From contig NZ_CP121682.1 in assembly GCF_029760955.1 (NCBI RefSeq), positions 4,650,001 through 4,714,000 on the forward strand: DNA of 64,000 nt. The letters run 5' to 3'. The DNA comes from Streptomyces cathayae (GTDB lineage: Bacteria; Actinomycetota; Actinomycetes; Streptomycetales; Streptomycetaceae). Both the position numbers and the translations under genes were made by a program. The notes under the pieces were generated by a model, which was not told where the DNA came from, ran no database searches, and saw only the letters and a program-made list of their open reading frames with translations. Each line of letters begins with the position of its first letter. Positions within the stretch are counted from its first letter, which is position 1. Of the stretch, positions 36,753 through 45,338 are shown one piece after another.

Positions 36753-37550
36753 TCAGCTGGTGCGCCCCTTGGCGTCGAACTTCTTCATGCGGTCGAGCAC
36801 CGAGTCGGCCGTCGGCCCGTGCATCTCGTCCACGATCCTGCCGTCCGCGAGGAACACCACCCGGTCCGCGTAGGCCGCGGCGACCGGGTCGTGGGTCACC
36901 ATGACCACCGTCTGCCCCAGCTCGCGCACGGAGTTGCGCAGGAAGCCCAACACCTCGGCGCCGGAGCGGGAGTCCAGGTTTCCGGTGGGCTCGTCGCCGA
37001 AGATGATGTCGGGCTGGGAGGCCAACGCCCGCGCCACGGCCACCCGTTGCTGCTGCCCGCCGGACAGCTGCGCGGGCCGGTGGCTCAGCCGGTCGGACAG
37101 GCCGACCATCCGGATCACCTTCTCCAGCCACTCCTTGTCCGGCTTGCGCCCCGCGATGTCCATCGGAAGGGTGATGTTCTCCAGGGCCGTGAGGGTCGGC
37201 AGCAGGTTGAACGCCTGGAAGATGAAGCCGATCTTGTCCCGGCGCAGCTTGGTCAGCTGCTTGTCCTTCAGGGAGCCCAGCTCGGTGTCACCGATGCGCA
37301 CGGAACCGGACGAGAACGTGTCGAGACCGGCGACGCAGTGCATCAGCGTGGACTTGCCGGACCCCGACGGGCCCATGATCGCGGTGAACTCTGCCTGCTG
37401 GAAGCCGACGGAGACCTGGTCGAGGGCGACCACCTGGGTCTCGCCCTGGCCGTAGATCTTCGACAGGTCCGTGGCGCGCGCGGCCACGGTGGTGATCCGG
37501 TCGGCGGGGGGTCCCCCCGGGCGGAGTCCGGGGGAGGGTGCGGTGGTCAC
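36753..37550 (-). CDS. ABC transporter ATP-binding protein, MacB/LolD-like (paralogue of 8165-9004)
   Basis: 265 residues from GTG at 37550. Walker A is GPSGSGKST, the signature LSGGQQQR and Walker B/D-loop DEPTGNLDSR, all as in the 8-9 kb paralogue and with near-identical long stretches (KLRRDKIGFIFQAFNLLPTL). The C-terminal VLDRMKKFDAKGRTS also matches, so the two pairs arose by duplication. It is the first gene of a two-gene operon transcribed away from bldA. The cargo is unknown. Confidence 0.95.
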   Translation of the reverse strand: MTTAPSPGLRPGGPPADRITTVAARATDLSKIYGQGETQVVALDQVSVGFQQAEFTAIMGPSGSGKSTLMHCVAGLDTFSSGSVRIGDTELGSLKDKQLTKLRRDKIGFIFQAFNLLPTLTALENITLPMDIAGRKPDKEWLEKVIRMVGLSDRLSHRPAQLSGGQQQRVAVARALASQPDIIFGDEPTGNLDSRSGAEVLGFLRNSVRELGQTVVMVTHDPVAAAYADRVVFLADGRIVDEMHGPTADSVLDRMKKFDAKGRTS

Positions 37551-37935
37551 GGGATGGACACTCCTGTCGGGACGGCTGTTTCGCCGGAACGGGGACGTGG
37601 TCCATCGTTTCGCGTGTTCACCGCCGTGTAGTCAGCCGCTGCTCCGGTTGTGGGGGGCGACTCGGGGCTGACCGCCGGGGCGGCGGTCATACCTGGGGAT
37701 GACGCCCGCCCCTGCCTCCGGGAGGAGACGGCCCGAGCGGTGGACATCGGCAGAACGGGTGGAGCGCCCTTGTTCGTACGGTGAAATTCCGTCATTCCGC
37801 ATGCGCGGCCGGCCCTGGTCAACAAGGCTTGTGGCAAGTGCTGATGGCGCTTTCCGTGGCCTGATGCTCCCTCAGGCGCCAATAAAATAAGACAACATGG
37901 GGTCACCGCCCTGCTGTGGGGGAGAGGGGTCCCGA

Positions 37936-37941
37936 TAGGCT
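37936..37941 (+). promoter_or_regulatory. -10-like element of bldA
   Basis: TAGGCT ends 31 nt before the mature tRNA 5' end. A matching -35 is not evident. The gene-free stretch 37551-37972 otherwise shows only an AT-rich patch (CAATAAAATAAGACAAC, ~37880-37896). Confidence 0.4.
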
Positions 37942-37972
37942 CGGCGGGTGCCCGACGCGGAGCCCTTGGCCT

Positions 37973-38057
37973 GCCCGGATGGTGGAATGCAGACACGGCG
38001 AGCTTAAACCTCGCTGCCCCGGCGAGGGGCGTGCCGGTTCAAGTCCGGCTCCGGGCA
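37973..38057 (+). tRNA. bldA: tRNA-Leu(UAA), the bldA tRNA
   Basis: A class II tRNA of 85 nt. The acceptor stem pairs GCCCGGA (37973-37979) with TCCGGGC (38050-38056), and the discriminator is A38057. The anticodon stem CGAG/CTCG encloses CTTAAAC, giving anticodon TAA (38005-38007), which reads the rare codon UUA. A long variable arm (GCCCCGGCGAGGGGC) and a standard T-loop (GGTTCAAGTCC) are present. CCA is not encoded (CTA follows). This is the only efficient UUA-decoding tRNA in Streptomyces. It gates morphological development and secondary metabolism through TTA-containing genes. Confidence 0.97.
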
Positions 38058-38130
38058 CTATCACCCCCACCGTGGCCGATCCGTGGGAATGCCGAGCCGG
38101 TGGCGCGGTGGTGGACCTGTCGCCCGGTGG

Positions 38131-38250
38131 GACCTGGGCCTCGTACTCGATGCCCTGGATCGTGCGCTCCAGCTTGTCGGCGTCGCGGGCGCAGACGGCT
38201 TCCAGGGTTTTCCGAGTCTCGTAGACCTCGGACCTGGGTACCGCCCACAC
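38131..38250 (-). pseudogene. Possible remnant of an HD-domain hydrolase gene
   Basis: Reading the minus strand from 38250 gives ~40 codons with strong GC3 bias (GC at nearly every third position). They encode SEVYETRKTLEAVCARDADK then LERTIQGIEYEAQ. That resembles the C-terminal half of HD-domain 5'-nucleotidases (ARDADKLE...EYEAQ). There is no credible start and the similarity stops abruptly towards bldA. It lies directly beyond the tRNA 3' end. Confidence 0.35.
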
Positions 38251-38346
38251 CCTTTGTGAGTACGACGACTCATCGGAAACGGGTCAGGGGGATGTGATGA
38301 TCCGGGTGTCCGGGGCGGTTCGTGCCTCGGGGGTTTCTCGACGGGG

Positions 38347-39585
38347 GTGGGGGCTGTGGTCGGTTCGGTGTGGCTGCGGGTGCTGGTCGCGGGGGTGGCC
38401 GTGCTCGGGCTGGCCGGGTGCAGCAAGGCGGACCGGGCGGTGATCGGGGCGCCGGGCTGTCCGGACGGGGGGTCCGCCGGGCGTCCGGACCCGGCGCGGC
38501 CGCAGACCGGTGCGGTGTGGGCGTACGGGCCGCACTCCGGTCTGCCCGACGGTGCGCGGGCCGGGGGCGCGGTGCCGGGGTGGTCGGACGTCGTCTCGGT
38601 CGCCGACAGCGGCTACACCACCGTGGCGGTGAAGGCCGACGGCACCGTCTGGGCGTACGGCACCAACATCAAGGGCTCCCTGGGGCAGGGTGCGCACGAA
38701 CGCGTCTACGAGGGCGAGCCGCGCCGGGTGGCCGGGATCAGCGACGCGCGCTCCGTCCACGTCGGCGGTGAGACGTTCTTCGTCGTACGGCGGGACGGCA
38801 CGGTGACGGCCTGGGGGTCGCAGAACATCCTGGTCAACGCGGGGAAGAGGGAAGGGCACCAGGGGGTGCCCACGCCCCGCACCGTCCCCGGTGCCGAGGA
38901 CGTCGTCTCCATGGGGCCGGGGTCCCTCACCACGTTCGCCCTGCGGTCCGACGGGCGGGTGCTCGGGTGGGGCATCAACCTCACCGACGTCCTGGGGGAC
39001 GAGGACGGCACCGGCCTGACGGAGGTCGACGGCGTCGAGGGCGTCGTCGACGTGGCCTCGGCGGGCGGCGCGGTGGTCGCGGTGAGGGGCGACGGCCGGG
39101 TCTGCGCCTGGGGGAACAACGCTCACGGACTGCTCGGCGTGGAGCCGCACGGCGGCCAGACCGGGCGTCCGGTGCTGGTGCCGGGGCTGGAGAACATCGT
39201 GCGGGTGGCGGGCGGCGAGGACCTCGCGTTCGCCCTCGACGAGGACGGTGCCGTCTGGGCCTGGGGGCGCGGGGCGAGCGGTGTCCTCGGCGACGGCGAC
39301 ACCTCGGAGCACTCCTCGGCGAAGCCGGTCCGGGTGCGGGGCCTTCCCGCCGTCCGGAGCATCGCGGCCTTCCAGTACACCGGCCTCGCCGTCGACACCG
39401 ACGGCGGGCTCTGGGGGTGGGGCTCCGGGCTGGTGCTGGGCGACCACGGCAAGGGCCGGGCCGATGGGACGCCCGTGCGCATCACCGTTCCCGGGCCGGT
39501 CCTCGAGGTCTCCGGCCGGCATGTGATCGTCGAGGCGGCCTCCGAGGAGACCGGGGACGGTGCGGGAGCGGCCGGCCGCGGGTGA
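38347..39585 (+). CDS. Lipoprotein with RCC1-type beta-propeller repeats
   Basis: 412 residues from GTG at 38347. Nearby in-frame GTGs at 38356 and 38368 are alternatives. A signal peptide ends in the lipobox LAGC (~Cys25). The rest is at least six RCC1-like repeats, each ending in patterns such as GTVWAYGTNIKGSLGQG, GRVCAWGNNAHGLLG, GAVWAWGRGASGVLGDG and GGLWGWGSGLVLGDHG. These fold as a beta-propeller that binds proteins or carbohydrates. It should sit on the outer face of the membrane. The function is unknown. It is transcribed alone downstream of bldA. Confidence 0.9.
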   Translation: MGAVVGSVWLRVLVAGVAVLGLAGCSKADRAVIGAPGCPDGGSAGRPDPARPQTGAVWAYGPHSGLPDGARAGGAVPGWSDVVSVADSGYTTVAVKADGTVWAYGTNIKGSLGQGAHERVYEGEPRRVAGISDARSVHVGGETFFVVRRDGTVTAWGSQNILVNAGKREGHQGVPTPRTVPGAEDVVSMGPGSLTTFALRSDGRVLGWGINLTDVLGDEDGTGLTEVDGVEGVVDVASAGGAVVAVRGDGRVCAWGNNAHGLLGVEPHGGQTGRPVLVPGLENIVRVAGGEDLAFALDEDGAVWAWGRGASGVLGDGDTSEHSSAKPVRVRGLPAVRSIAAFQYTGLAVDTDGGLWGWGSGLVLGDHGKGRADGTPVRITVPGPVLEVSGRHVIVEAASEETGDGAGAAGRG

Positions 39586-39685
39586 TCTCCGGCCGGTTCC
39601 GGACAGGTTCCAGGTCGGTCATGGTTCGAGCCCCTGCGGTGAGGGGAATCACGCGGCCGCGTAGCGTGTTGCGCAGCATGACGAG

Positions 39686-39717
39686 GGAAAGATCCTTCCT
39701 AGGCAGGGGGTCTTTCC
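39686..39717 (+). terminator. Hairpin between the RCC1 lipoprotein and the Bax1-I gene
   Basis: GGAAAGATCC (39686-39695) pairs with GGGTCTTTCC (39708-39717), followed by TTTG. It may end the RCC1 transcript or attenuate the next gene. Confidence 0.55.
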
Positions 39718-39775
39718 TTTGCCTACCCATTACTCTTGAGCCCAAGGCCATGCTGTGTGGCCATGGAGGAGTGCA

Positions 39776-40684
39776 ATGAGGAGCAGAAACCCGGTCTTCT
39801 CGCGACGGGGGTTCAGCCGCGACAACGGCTACGCGGGCTTCAACACCGCGCCGCAGGCCGGGGGTCCCGCTGTCGCCACGCAGGGCAACCCGTACGCGCA
39901 GCCCACCGGTAGCCCGTACGCGCAGAACCCCTACGCGCAGAACCCGTACGGACAGCAGGATCTGCAGCACGGCGCGCCGCCGCAGGCGCCGGCCGCGACC
40001 GGCCGGATGACCATCGACGACGTCATCATGCGCACGGCGAGCACGCTCGGCCTGCTCATCGTCGCCGCGGCCCTCTCCTGGGCCCTGTTGCCCGTCGACG
40101 AGGCCAACATCAGCCGGGCCTACGGCATCGGCATCGGCGCCGCGCTGCTCGGCATGGTCCTGGCGCTCGTGCAGTCGTTCAAGCGCAAGGCCTCGCCCGC
40201 GCTGATCCTGACGTACGCCGCCGTCGAGGGTGTCTTCCTCGGCGTCATCTCCAACATCGTCGACACCCATGTCGCCAACGGTGCGGCCATGCAGGCCGTG
40301 CTCGGCACCATGGCGGTCTTCGCCGGCGTGCTGGTGGCGTACAAGGCGGGCTGGATCCGCGTCAACCGCCGTTTCTACGGCTTCGTGATGGCGGCCGCGC
40401 TCGGCTTCATCCTGCTGATGGGCGTGAACCTGCTGTTCGCGGTGTTCGGCGGCGGTGACGGCCTCGGCTTCCGCAGCGGCCCGCTCGGCATCGTCTTCGG
40501 CATCGTCGGCATCATCCTCGGTGCCTGCTTCCTCGCCCTGGACTTCAAGCAGGTCGAGGACGGCCTCGCCTACGGCGCTCCGCGCGAGGAGGCATGGTTC
40601 GCGGCCTTCGGCCTCACGCTGACGCTGGTGTGGATCTACCTCGAGTTCCTGCGGCTCATCGCGATCTTCAACAGCAGCGACTGA
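39776..40684 (+). CDS. Bax inhibitor-1 / YccA family membrane protein
   Basis: 302 residues from ATG at 39776 (GGAGGA 6 nt upstream). The cytoplasmic N-terminus (~1-75) is rich in Asn, Pro, Tyr, Gln and Ala, with a tandem NPYAQNPYAQ motif. Seven hydrophobic helices follow (~88-300), with features of the actinobacterial Bax1-I branch (SPALILTYAAVEGVFLG, NRRFYGFVMAAALGF, DFKQVEDGLAYGAPREEAW). Bacterial relatives (YetJ, YccA) are pH-sensitive Ca2+ leak channels or regulators of FtsH. It ends at a perfect hairpin. The role in Streptomyces is unknown. Confidence 0.93.
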   Translation: MRSRNPVFSRRGFSRDNGYAGFNTAPQAGGPAVATQGNPYAQPTGSPYAQNPYAQNPYGQQDLQHGAPPQAPAATGRMTIDDVIMRTASTLGLLIVAAALSWALLPVDEANISRAYGIGIGAALLGMVLALVQSFKRKASPALILTYAAVEGVFLGVISNIVDTHVANGAAMQAVLGTMAVFAGVLVAYKAGWIRVNRRFYGFVMAAALGFILLMGVNLLFAVFGGGDGLGFRSGPLGIVFGIVGIILGACFLALDFKQVEDGLAYGAPREEAWFAAFGLTLTLVWIYLEFLRLIAIFNSSD

Positions 40685-40713
40685 CGCCACGCCACAGTGG
40701 TGGCACGTGCACG

Positions 40714-40746
40714 CGAAGGGCCCCGGGGTCTCCCCGGGGCCCTTCG
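40714..40746. terminator. Hairpin terminator after the Bax1-I gene
   Basis: Perfect 15-bp arms (40714-40728, 40732-40746) with a 3-nt loop. Confidence 0.9.
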
Positions 40747-40791
40747 CCGTGGTGCGGACGGTGGGACGTGCCGGCCAGGGGGCGCGTGTGC

Positions 40792-41022
40792 CTAGAGCAG
40801 TTTGCGCGCGGCCCTTCTCAGGTCGTACTCGTGGACGATCGCCTTGGCGTGGCCGTACGCCAGGTCGTACTCGTGGCGGAGCCAGCTGACCTTCTCCTCG
40901 AAGCGGAAGAGGGACGGGCCTTCTTCGACGGTGCGCAGCCAGTCGGAGATCTCACGACCGGTGCAGCGCGGGATACGGGCGAGCAGGTTGCGATGGGTCT
41001 CCTCGGAGAAGACTTGGGACAT
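40792..41022 (-). CDS. DUF4287 domain protein
   Basis: 76 residues. The sequence is that of the small helical DUF4287 family (CTGREISDWLRTVEEGP, then KVSWLRHEYDLAYGHAKAIVHEYDLRRA). Similar segments are fused to DUF5655 or SRPBCC-like domains in other bacteria. Function is unknown. It is convergent with the Bax1-I gene and divergent from the small protein at 41123. Confidence 0.85.
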   Translation of the reverse strand: MSQVFSEETHRNLLARIPRCTGREISDWLRTVEEGPSLFRFEEKVSWLRHEYDLAYGHAKAIVHEYDLRRAARKLL

Positions 41023-41085
41023 CGGCGCCTCCAGCGCAGGGGTGTGAGCCGGTCCTTCAGGTCACCGTGCCTGAGTGTTCGTCCG

Positions 41086-41116
41086 TTGGCAACAGCCCTG
41101 CCACGCCGCGTACGCT
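41086..41116 (+). promoter_or_regulatory. Promoter of a probable leaderless transcript
   Basis: TTGGCA (41086-41091), a 19-nt spacer and TACGCT (41111-41116). The GTG start follows 6 nt later with no ribosome site, so translation probably begins at the transcript 5' end. Confidence 0.5.
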
Positions 41117-41122
41117 CACCGC

Positions 41123-41434
41123 GTGCTTGATACGACGCCGCTCACCCGTGCCGTGGACCATTTCGCCGACCGCCTGCGGGCCGCGCCGCAGAGCCGGCTG
41201 CAGCGGGGAGCCGCTGCCGAGGCGCTCGCTCTGGCCAGGGAGTTGGCGCGGTGGACCCAGCGTGTCGAGGAGCCGGGCACCGAGCCCCGCGAGATGCCCG
41301 ACGCGGGCATGTTCGCCGCCGCCGACCAGATCTCCGTCGCCGGCCACGACCTGGCCCTCGTACTGAGGGACGAGAGGGAGGTCGAGGAGGCGGTGCGGCT
41401 CGTGGAGGAGGCGCAGAAACGCGCCGGGGTGTAG
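41123..41434 (+). CDS. Small conserved helical protein
   Basis: 103 residues from GTG at 41123. It is wholly alpha-helical by pattern (LTRAVDHFADRLRAAPQSRL, ALALARELARWTQRVEE, then VEEAVRLVEEAQKRA). No signal peptide, metal site or known domain is recognised. A few Trp/Asp positions (ARWTQ, MPDAGMFAAADQ) look conserved-type rather than random. Codon bias is normal. I cannot assign a function. Confidence 0.8.
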   Translation: MLDTTPLTRAVDHFADRLRAAPQSRLQRGAAAEALALARELARWTQRVEEPGTEPREMPDAGMFAAADQISVAGHDLALVLRDEREVEEAVRLVEEAQKRAGV

Positions 41435-41503
41435 GCGACCGCGGAGGAGGCGCCCCGGGTCAGCCCTGGAGCAGCGCCGGGTCATCCCCGGGTCATCCCC
41501 GGG

Positions 41504-42349
41504 TCAGAGGGACGCGATGACGCGGTCCGCCAGGATGTAGACGTTCTCCTCGCCGCAGGCGAAGGTCAGGGTGTACGCGCCCGAGACGCCGGAGCCGCCG
41601 AGCAGGAACGGGGTCTCGCCCTCGCGCAGGGCCGCGGCCAGGCGCTCCGCGGTCTCGCGGTGGCCCGGTGTCATGCACAGCGTCGTGCCGTCGGCGAAGA
41701 CGTAGACGTCCAGCGTGCCCAGCGGGCCGGGACGGACGTCGGTCAGCTCCACCTCGGAGGCGGCCAGCTCCTCCAGCGTGGACACGGTGCGCTCGTCGTC
41801 GGCGACGGCCGGGACCGGAACGGGAACGAAGTCCGGGTGCGAGGGGTGCCGCCGGCGGGCCGCGGCCAGCTCGGGGGAGTCCGCGGAGGTGCCGCCCTGG
41901 ACGAGGTCCTTGGGATCCTTGGGGTCCCTGAAGTCCTTGGAGTCCTTGGGCGCGTACGGGTCGGCGTCGGTGCCCGGCTCGGTCACCGGCTCCAGACCGA
42001 CGAAATCGGCCTGCCGCGGCAGGAACAGCTCACTGTCGGCCAGACCCAGCAGGGTCGGCGCGTCGGAGACGTCACGGGCCTCCTGGGCGGCCCAGAACGC
42101 CCGCGCCTCGGCGAGCTCCCGTTCCCGTTCCTCCGCGAGGGCCTCGGCCACGGCCACGCGTATCTCCTCGGCATGGGCCGAGCGGGCGGCGGGCAGCAGC
42201 GCGCGCAGGGCGGCGGCGTTGTTCCTGGCCAGCTCGGTGTGCAGAGCCGCGACCTGTCGGCGCAGCACCCAGATGCTGCGCAGGACAGCGACGCCCACGG
42301 CGCCGGTGGCGACCGTGGTGACCAGCAGGGCGATCGGCATGGCGCTCAC
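41504..42349 (-). CDS. Membrane-anchored protein of unknown function
   Basis: 281 residues from GTG at 42349 (GGGAG 8 nt upstream; ATG at 42340 is an alternative). An N-terminal membrane helix (~6-28) is followed by a long charged, coiled-coil-like stretch (~30-90) with Glu/Arg/Ala heptads. Next is a disordered patch with a DPKD-type repeat (~135-150: [14 protein letters not shown]). A compact C-terminal domain (~200-281) ends [30 protein letters not shown] and [13 protein letters not shown]. No family is recognised. It may tether a sensor-like cytosolic domain to the membrane. Confidence 0.83.
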   Translation of the reverse strand: MSAMPIALLVTTVATGAVGVAVLRSIWVLRRQVAALHTELARNNAAALRALLPAARSAHAEEIRVAVAEALAEERERELAEARAFWAAQEARDVSDAPTLLGLADSELFLPRQADFVGLEPVTEPGTDADPYAPKDSKDFRDPKDPKDLVQGGTSADSPELAAARRRHPSHPDFVPVPVPAVADDERTVSTLEELAASEVELTDVRPGPLGTLDVYVFADGTTLCMTPGHRETAERLAAALREGETPFLLGGSGVSGAYTLTFACGEENVYILADRVIASL

Positions 42350-42544
42350 TGACGTACTCCCGGTTCAAAGTCGACCCCCGACTTCCTACATCAGCTTGAA
42401 GGGCGGACTAACCATCTGTCAGTGCGTAACGTCACGAAACGGACAGAGTGTGGTTTCCGGACTGGGTGGGGACAGGGCTCTGACCTGCGAGGATCTCCTC
42501 GGCGAGGGAGATAGGTCACATCCTGGGGGAGATTGGATCACGGA

Positions 42545-42583
42545 ACGGCCCGGAACCCCGGTGGTACGGGGGTTCCGGGCCGT
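42545..42583 (-). terminator. Hairpin terminator of the thiolase gene
   Basis: Perfect 15-bp arms (42545-42559 and 42569-42583). The remainder of 42350-42685 is the leader of the membrane-anchored protein gene and shows nothing else clear. Confidence 0.85.
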
Positions 42584-42685
42584 CGTCTCACCGACCGTGC
42601 CGCTCCGGCTACTGTGCGGCTCGCTGCGGCGGTCGGCCGAGGAAGCCGGTCGAGGGGGTCGAGGCGGTCGGCCGGGTCGGGCCGA

Positions 42686-43906
42686 TCAGCTGAGGCGCTC
42701 GATGACCATGGCCATGCCCTGGCCGCCGCCGACGCACATCGTCTCCAGGCCGAACTGCTTGTCGTGGAACTGCAGGGAGTTGATGAGCGTGGCGGTGATG
42801 CGGGCGCCGGTCATGCCGAAGGGGTGGCCGACGGCGATGGCGCCGCCGTTGACGTTCAGCTTCTCCAGCGGGATGCCGAGCTCGCGGTAGGAGGGGATCA
42901 CCTGGGCGGCGAACGCCTCGTTGATCTCGGCCAGGTCGATGTCGTCGATGGTGAGTCCGGCGCGGGACAGGGCCTGCTTGCTCGCCTCGACCGGGCCGAG
43001 GCCCATGATCTCGGGGGAGAGGCCGGAGACGCCGGTGGAGACGATCCGGGCGAGCGGGGTCAGACCGAGCTCACGGGCCTTGGTGTCACTCATGATGACG
43101 AGGGCGGCGGCACCGTCGTTGAGCGGGCAGCAGTTGCCGGCGGTGACCAGGCCGTCGGGGCGGAAGACGGGCTTGAGGCCGGAGACGCCCTCCAGGGTGA
43201 CCCCGGCGCGCGGGCCGTCGTCCTTGGCGACGACGGTGCCGTCGGGCAGCGTCACCGGGGTGATCTCGCGCTCCCAGAAGCCGTTCTTGATGGCCTCCTC
43301 GGCGAGGTTCTGCGAGCGGACGCCGAACTCGTCCATGTCCTGGCGGGTGACGCCCTTGGCGCGCGCCAGGTTCTCGGCGGTCTGGCCCATCGCGATGTAG
43401 GCGTCCGGGACGAGACCGTCCTCGCGCGGGTCGTGCCAGGTGGTGCCCTCCTGCTCCGCGACGGCGGCGGTACGGGCCTCGGCCTCGGCGAAGAACGGGT
43501 TGCGGGTGTCGGGAAGGCTGTCGGAGTTGCCCTTGGTGAACCGGGAGACCGTCTCGACGCCGGCCGAGATGAAGACGTCGCCCTCCCCGGCCTTGATGGC
43601 GTGCAGCGCCATGCGGGAGGTCTGCAGGGACGACGAGCAGTAACGGGTGACGGTGCAGCCGGGGAGGTGGTCCATCCCCATCTGCACGGCGACGATGCGG
43701 CCGAGGTTGTTGCCCTGCTCGCCGCCGGGCAGGCCGCAGCCGAGCATCAGGTCGTCGATGTCCCTCGGGTCCAGCTCGGGGACCTTGGCGAGGGCGGCCT
43801 GGATGATCGAGGCAGTCAGGTCGTCCGGGCGTACGTCCTTCAGGGAGCCCTTGAAGGCACGGCCGATGGGGGAGCGGGCGGCTGAGACGATCACGGCTTC
43901 GGGCAT
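42686..43906 (-). CDS. Acetyl-CoA C-acetyltransferase (thiolase)
   Basis: 406 residues from ATG at 43906, with AGGAG 5 nt ahead. A GTG directly before it is the alternative. The nucleophilic cysteine is C90 in [35 protein letters not shown] (His) and the C-terminal [10 protein letters not shown] (Cys) complete the thiolase active site. Length and motifs fit degradative or biosynthetic thiolases, which make or split acetoacetyl-CoA or 3-ketoacyl-CoA. No fatty-acid genes accompany it. It stands alone on the minus strand between two hairpin-bounded units. Confidence 0.96.
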   Translation of the reverse strand: MPEAVIVSAARSPIGRAFKGSLKDVRPDDLTASIIQAALAKVPELDPRDIDDLMLGCGLPGGEQGNNLGRIVAVQMGMDHLPGCTVTRYCSSSLQTSRMALHAIKAGEGDVFISAGVETVSRFTKGNSDSLPDTRNPFFAEAEARTAAVAEQEGTTWHDPREDGLVPDAYIAMGQTAENLARAKGVTRQDMDEFGVRSQNLAEEAIKNGFWEREITPVTLPDGTVVAKDDGPRAGVTLEGVSGLKPVFRPDGLVTAGNCCPLNDGAAALVIMSDTKARELGLTPLARIVSTGVSGLSPEIMGLGPVEASKQALSRAGLTIDDIDLAEINEAFAAQVIPSYRELGIPLEKLNVNGGAIAVGHPFGMTGARITATLINSLQFHDKQFGLETMCVGGGQGMAMVIERLS

Positions 43907-44036
43907 CACGGCTCCTGAGGGGAGGGGCGGCGCGTAGCGCCTCGTTGGGGGGTGGTCGGACGGCGGAAGGACGTACCGGATGGTCGGACGGGGCTGCTTG
44001 GGAAGTTACCCGGACGTAAGCCGTCGGTCACGGCCA

Positions 44037-45176
44037 TCAGCGTGTGATCCGGACCTCTTCTCTAAGCGCCTGCTTAGGGTGTATGGCGGCCGGGGCGGAC
44101 GGGGGCGTCGCCGCGGGCGCCGGGGAGGCCGCCGGGGGTGCCGCGGCGGGGGCCGGGGCCAGCAGCCGGCCCACCGGCGGCCGGGTCAGCGGCCGGACGA
44201 GCCTGCGGACGAACGGCGAGGCGAGGACCATCGTCAGCAGGACTCCGAAGGCGACGAGCGCGACCAGCTCCAGCGGGGTGTCCGCCCGGGCGATCAGGCC
44301 CTTCTCCCGCAGCGGCAGGATGACCAGTGGGTGCAGCAGGTAGACGGTGAACCCGCCCGCCCCGAGCGCGGAGACCAGTGGCACCCGCCGCCTGGGCATC
44401 AGCCGCAGCATGCAGAGCACCAGTGCCGCCGCCGAGGCCAGTACGGCCAGTCGGATCAGCCAGGCGCCCTCCAGGCCGAGCGGGGTGTCGGCCCGGTAGG
44501 CGTGGCGCATGGAGAGCCAGTACCCCGGGATGTCCCGGTGCCACAGCGCCGCCGCAGTGAGCGAGCCGAGGACTCCGGCCACGGCGACCGGCAGGCTCCA
44601 CCGGCTCTCGAACCACTCCCGGAGCATGCCCTGGCCCAGCCGCCAGCCGAAGTAGAACAGCGGCAGGTACACCAGCGTCCGGCTGGCCGAGAACTGGAGC
44701 CCGAACTCCTCCACGTACCCGAGCCCGAGCGCCACGGCCGTGGTGACCAGCAGCGGATGGCGCAGCTGGACCACCAGCGGCAGCAGCAGCCGCCAGCAGA
44801 ACAGCGACATCAGGAACCACAGCGTCCACGGCAGCTGGGCGATGTGCAGATCCAGGGGACCGCCGAGCGCCTTCGTCTCCAGCGAGAACAGCAGGCTGAA
44901 GATCAGGGCGGGCAGCACGATGCTGCCCAGCAGGGTGCGCAGGTGGCGTGGGCCGAGCGGCCCCGCACTGCTGAAGACACCCGCCAGCACGACGAAGGCC
45001 GGGACCCGGAAGGCCCAGGCCGCGACATGGAAGGCGTGCAGCGAGTCGTGCCGGTCCATGATGCTGCCCACGGTGTGCAGGACCACGATCAGTGTGGCGG
45101 ACACGAACCGGGCGTTGTCCCACCAGGGGGTACGGGTCCGGCTCTGGCCGGTGGATTCCGGAAGCGGCTTTTCCAT
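44037..45176 (-). CDS. Acyltransferase family membrane protein (Acyltransferase_3)
   Basis: 379 residues from ATG at 45176. AGGAG is 12 nt upstream, so an upstream start at 45218 cannot be excluded. About ten hydrophobic helices are visible. The first contains WWDNARFVSATLIVVLHTVG with the conserved His, and then come RVPAFVVLAGVFSS, WTLWFLMSLFCWRLLLP and YLLHPLVILPL. This is the OafA/OpgC-like integral membrane O-acyltransferase family, which acylates cell-surface sugars or polymers. A Pro/Ala-rich tail ends the protein. The acceptor is unknown. Confidence 0.9.
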   Translation of the reverse strand: MEKPLPESTGQSRTRTPWWDNARFVSATLIVVLHTVGSIMDRHDSLHAFHVAAWAFRVPAFVVLAGVFSSAGPLGPRHLRTLLGSIVLPALIFSLLFSLETKALGGPLDLHIAQLPWTLWFLMSLFCWRLLLPLVVQLRHPLLVTTAVALGLGYVEEFGLQFSASRTLVYLPLFYFGWRLGQGMLREWFESRWSLPVAVAGVLGSLTAAALWHRDIPGYWLSMRHAYRADTPLGLEGAWLIRLAVLASAAALVLCMLRLMPRRRVPLVSALGAGGFTVYLLHPLVILPLREKGLIARADTPLELVALVAFGVLLTMVLASPFVRRLVRPLTRPPVGRLLAPAPAAAPPAASPAPAATPPSAPAAIHPKQALREEVRITR

Positions 45177-45338
45177 CGCGGGGGCGTGCTCCTGACAGCA
45201 GTGTGGCAGTGGAGACACACCCTCGCGAAGGGTGAGGGTGATTCGGTTACGTACCGCCTCTCGAACAGTGAACTGTGCGTGTAGGAAAGGTGGCCCGTGT
45301 ACAGGGAGGGCGGGGAGGACGGGGGCCGGGACTCCGCC

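Noticed and set aside
45265..45276. Palindrome ACAGTGAACTGT upstream of the acyltransferase gene
   Set aside because: Only 5-bp arms, no repeat elsewhere and no linked regulator; too weak to call an operator.
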